This document shows, in pieces, positions 58,239 through 60,000 of a stretch of DNA of 60,000 nt. Numbering within the stretch: position 1 is the stretch's first letter; each line of letters starts with the position of its first letter. Origin of the DNA: Cryptomeria japonica (taxonomy: Eukaryota > Streptophyta > Pinopsida > Cupressales > Cupressaceae); contig NC_081413.1 in assembly GCF_030272615.1 (NCBI RefSeq), positions 445,247,038-445,307,037 of the forward strand. The letters run 5' to 3'. The translations under genes and the position numbers were made by a program. The notes below the pieces were generated by a model that saw nothing but the letters and a program-made list of their open reading frames with translations, was not told the DNA's origin and did no database searches.

Positions 58239-60000
58239 ATGAAGATTTACATTAAAAGTCTGGGAAGCCAGTATTGGGATCATGTAGAAACTTAGTATGT
58301 TACTCTTATTGGACTTCCAACTGATGATCAGAAGAAAGAACAACAATAAAATCATCAAGCATTGGAGGCTATTATAAGTTTCCTATCTGATGTTGAATAT
58401 GTATATGTTCATGGTCTTGAAACTACATATCAAGTATGGAAAAAACTTGAAGAGATTTATAGCGGTGATGAACATGTTAAGATTGCTAAAGAGGAGAGCC
58501 TAAGAGGAAAGTTTGATGACATGAGAATGTCTAAAGGTGAGAATATCCAGCAGTATGGTCAAAGGATAAAAGAGATAGTTGGTGAAATAAAGAGTGAAGC
58601 ATGGAAAGTGGAAGATGCCACAGTGATCAGTAAGGTACTAAGAACCCTGCTATTGGTCTATGCTATCCAAGTTGCATCTATTTAGGAGCTGAAGTCCATT
58701 GACAAAACTAAGGTAACTCTTGACTCTATCATTAGCAAACTTACAACTTTTGAATTAAACGGTTATGATGGTAGTGTACAGAAATCAAAATTTGCATTCA
58801 GAGCTTTTGTCTCTAACCCATCTATGAGAAAAAGGAGATACTTGTCATGGCTATGAATCTAGATCCAACAAAGATGCTGATGATGAAAACAACTTAGTGG
58901 AACTTGAAGCATTATTGGAAAAATGACTACCTAGAGGCACTGGAAAATATAGAGCTAAACTACCTTTGTAATGTTTTGCATGCAACAAGATTGGTCATGT
59001 AGCAGCTAACTGTCCTAATGGTGAAAATGAATACAAGAGAGACAGATTCAAGAAGTATAAGGCAAAAGGCAAGAGAGATTGTCTTATAGCAGTTGACAGT
59101 GGTATTACTGATGAAGAATCTGATGATGATGCTAGTGAAGATATTGTGTTTGTAGCTATTAAGGAAGAGATATCAGATCAGATGGCACTAGTGTCTAGAA
59201 TGGATAACTTTGATGATTGTATCATTGATAGTGGTTGTTCCCATCACATGACCGGTGATCAGAGAAATTTTATTTCCTTGAAGGAATTTGATGGCAGTGT
59301 TGTCAGATCTAGCAATGACTCACCCTATATGGTTAAAGGTAAGGAAGTTATTTCTTAATGGGAAGAGCAATGTTGACGATGTCTATTGGGTTGAAGTTCT
59401 AAAGAACAATCCTCTGAGTGTGGCACAACTTAATGACAAAGGATACCCACTGGAGTTTAGAAATGGTATGTGCAAAATATTTGACAACAAAGGTGAAGTG
59501 ATTGCAACTAAGAAACAAACAAGAGGTAATCTATTTCATCTTAATCCTAAAGTTAGCAATTGTTTGATTGCAAAGATAGATGATAACTGGCTTTGGCATA
59601 GGAGATTTTGTGTGTAAACTTTGATAATATTGTTAAACTAAGTAAGTCTACGACAGTAAGAGGTCTACCTGAGCTAGACAAACTAGTTAATTCTCTTTGT
59701 AAAGAATGTAAGTTAGGAAATATGACTTCTTCAACTTTCAAGAGCAATTCCTTCTCAACAGAGAACTTGTTAGATTTGGTTCATACAGATCTATGTGGAC
59801 CAATAAGAACAAGAAGCATTCAAGGTGATAGATATTTCATGATCCTCACTAATGATTGTTCAAGGATGATGTGGGTCACATTCTTGAAGGATAAGAATGA
59901 ATCTTTTGGCAAGTTCAAGGCATTCAGGGCCTTAGCTGAGAAAGAGAGTTGGTAAAAGATAAAATGTGTGAGAACAGATCAAGGCAGTGAATTTACTTTT
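58239..60000 (+). pseudogene. copia gag-pol, partial and broken
   Basis: The ATG at 58239 opens a UBN2-type gag (LPTDDQKKEQQ, then VWKKLEEIYSGDEHVKIA). Stops fall near 58291, 58347 and 58683, and a frameshift near 58840. The zinc knuckle CFACNKIGHVAANC is intact near 58975. Protease has IDSGCSHHMTGD near 59230. After a stop and frame changes at about 59356 and 59617, the GAG-pre-integrase part (LWHRRF, CKECKLGNM) and integrase (HTDLCGP near 59790) follow. A stop replaces a residue at 59953, just before CVRTDQGSEF at the window edge. The gag resembles that of the inner copia element most closely. Confidence 0.82.

Larger units (their letters stand above)
56716..60000 (+). mobile_element. copia element, plus strand, 5' part only
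   Basis: LTR, PBS, gag, zinc knuckle, protease, GAG-pre-integrase and the start of integrase follow in order; the rest is beyond the right edge. It was inserted into the ORF1 tail of a LINE. The left flank is GGTTT (56711-56715); the partner site is not visible. Confidence 0.88.

Overview
The window is repeat-dominated nuclear DNA from a seed plant with a large genome. I see no host gene, no structural RNA gene and no CRISPR array. Every coding stretch I can name belongs to a retrotransposon and is interrupted by stops or frameshifts. The element types (Sirevirus-like Ty1/copia, Ty3/gypsy with an IDGG protease motif, plant L1-type LINEs with DUF4283 ORF1 and an RNase H tail), the AT-rich spacers and the deep nesting suggest a gymnosperm, perhaps a conifer. 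That assignment is inference and has not been checked against any database.

Layout. 1-3088: 5' end (gag, PBS, 2.46 kb LTR) of a minus-strand copia element running off the left edge; it cuts a minus-strand Ty3/gypsy element. 3089-16648: that gypsy element (protease region, gag, leader, 5' LTR), itself holding a 6.6 kb non-autonomous LTR element (4467-11101) and a solo gypsy LTR with a perfect GGATC duplication (12945-13761). 16649-22984: non-coding remains with a probable solo copia LTR, a complete 373-bp TRIM (20305-20677), an old gypsy-type LTR and one copy of a dispersed repeat. 22985-31115: a degenerate L1-type LINE with ORF1, ORF2 (endonuclease, RT, zf-RVT, RNase H) and a third ORF downstream of RNase H. 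31116-37278: AT-rich DNA with no recognised gene. 37279-54474: a nest in which a gypsy-type solo LTR was split by a copia element (38323-54303, TSD TTTAG), which was then hit by a solo copia LTR (40640-41899, TSD GTTAT) and a full copia element (43853-51551). 54475-56715: second copy of the dispersed repeat, then ORF1 of another LINE. 56716-60000: plus-strand copia element (LTR, PBS, gag, protease, start of integrase) that truncates this LINE and runs off the right edge.

How the parts relate. The copia elements and the non-autonomous element share a PBS matching the 3' end of initiator tRNA-Met. Where their ends lie in the window they also share a GGGGGAG-type polypurine tract and similar LTR termini, so the element lacking pol may have been moved by copia enzymes. 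The most unusual content is the protein pair of the non-autonomous element (coiled coil plus three zinc knuckles; then a long second protein) and the extra ORF at the 3' end of the LINE, which may share a plant-transposon-associated domain with that second protein. Many stop codons sit at CTAG sites where Trp or Gln is expected, a pattern that fits decay at CHG-methylated cytosines.
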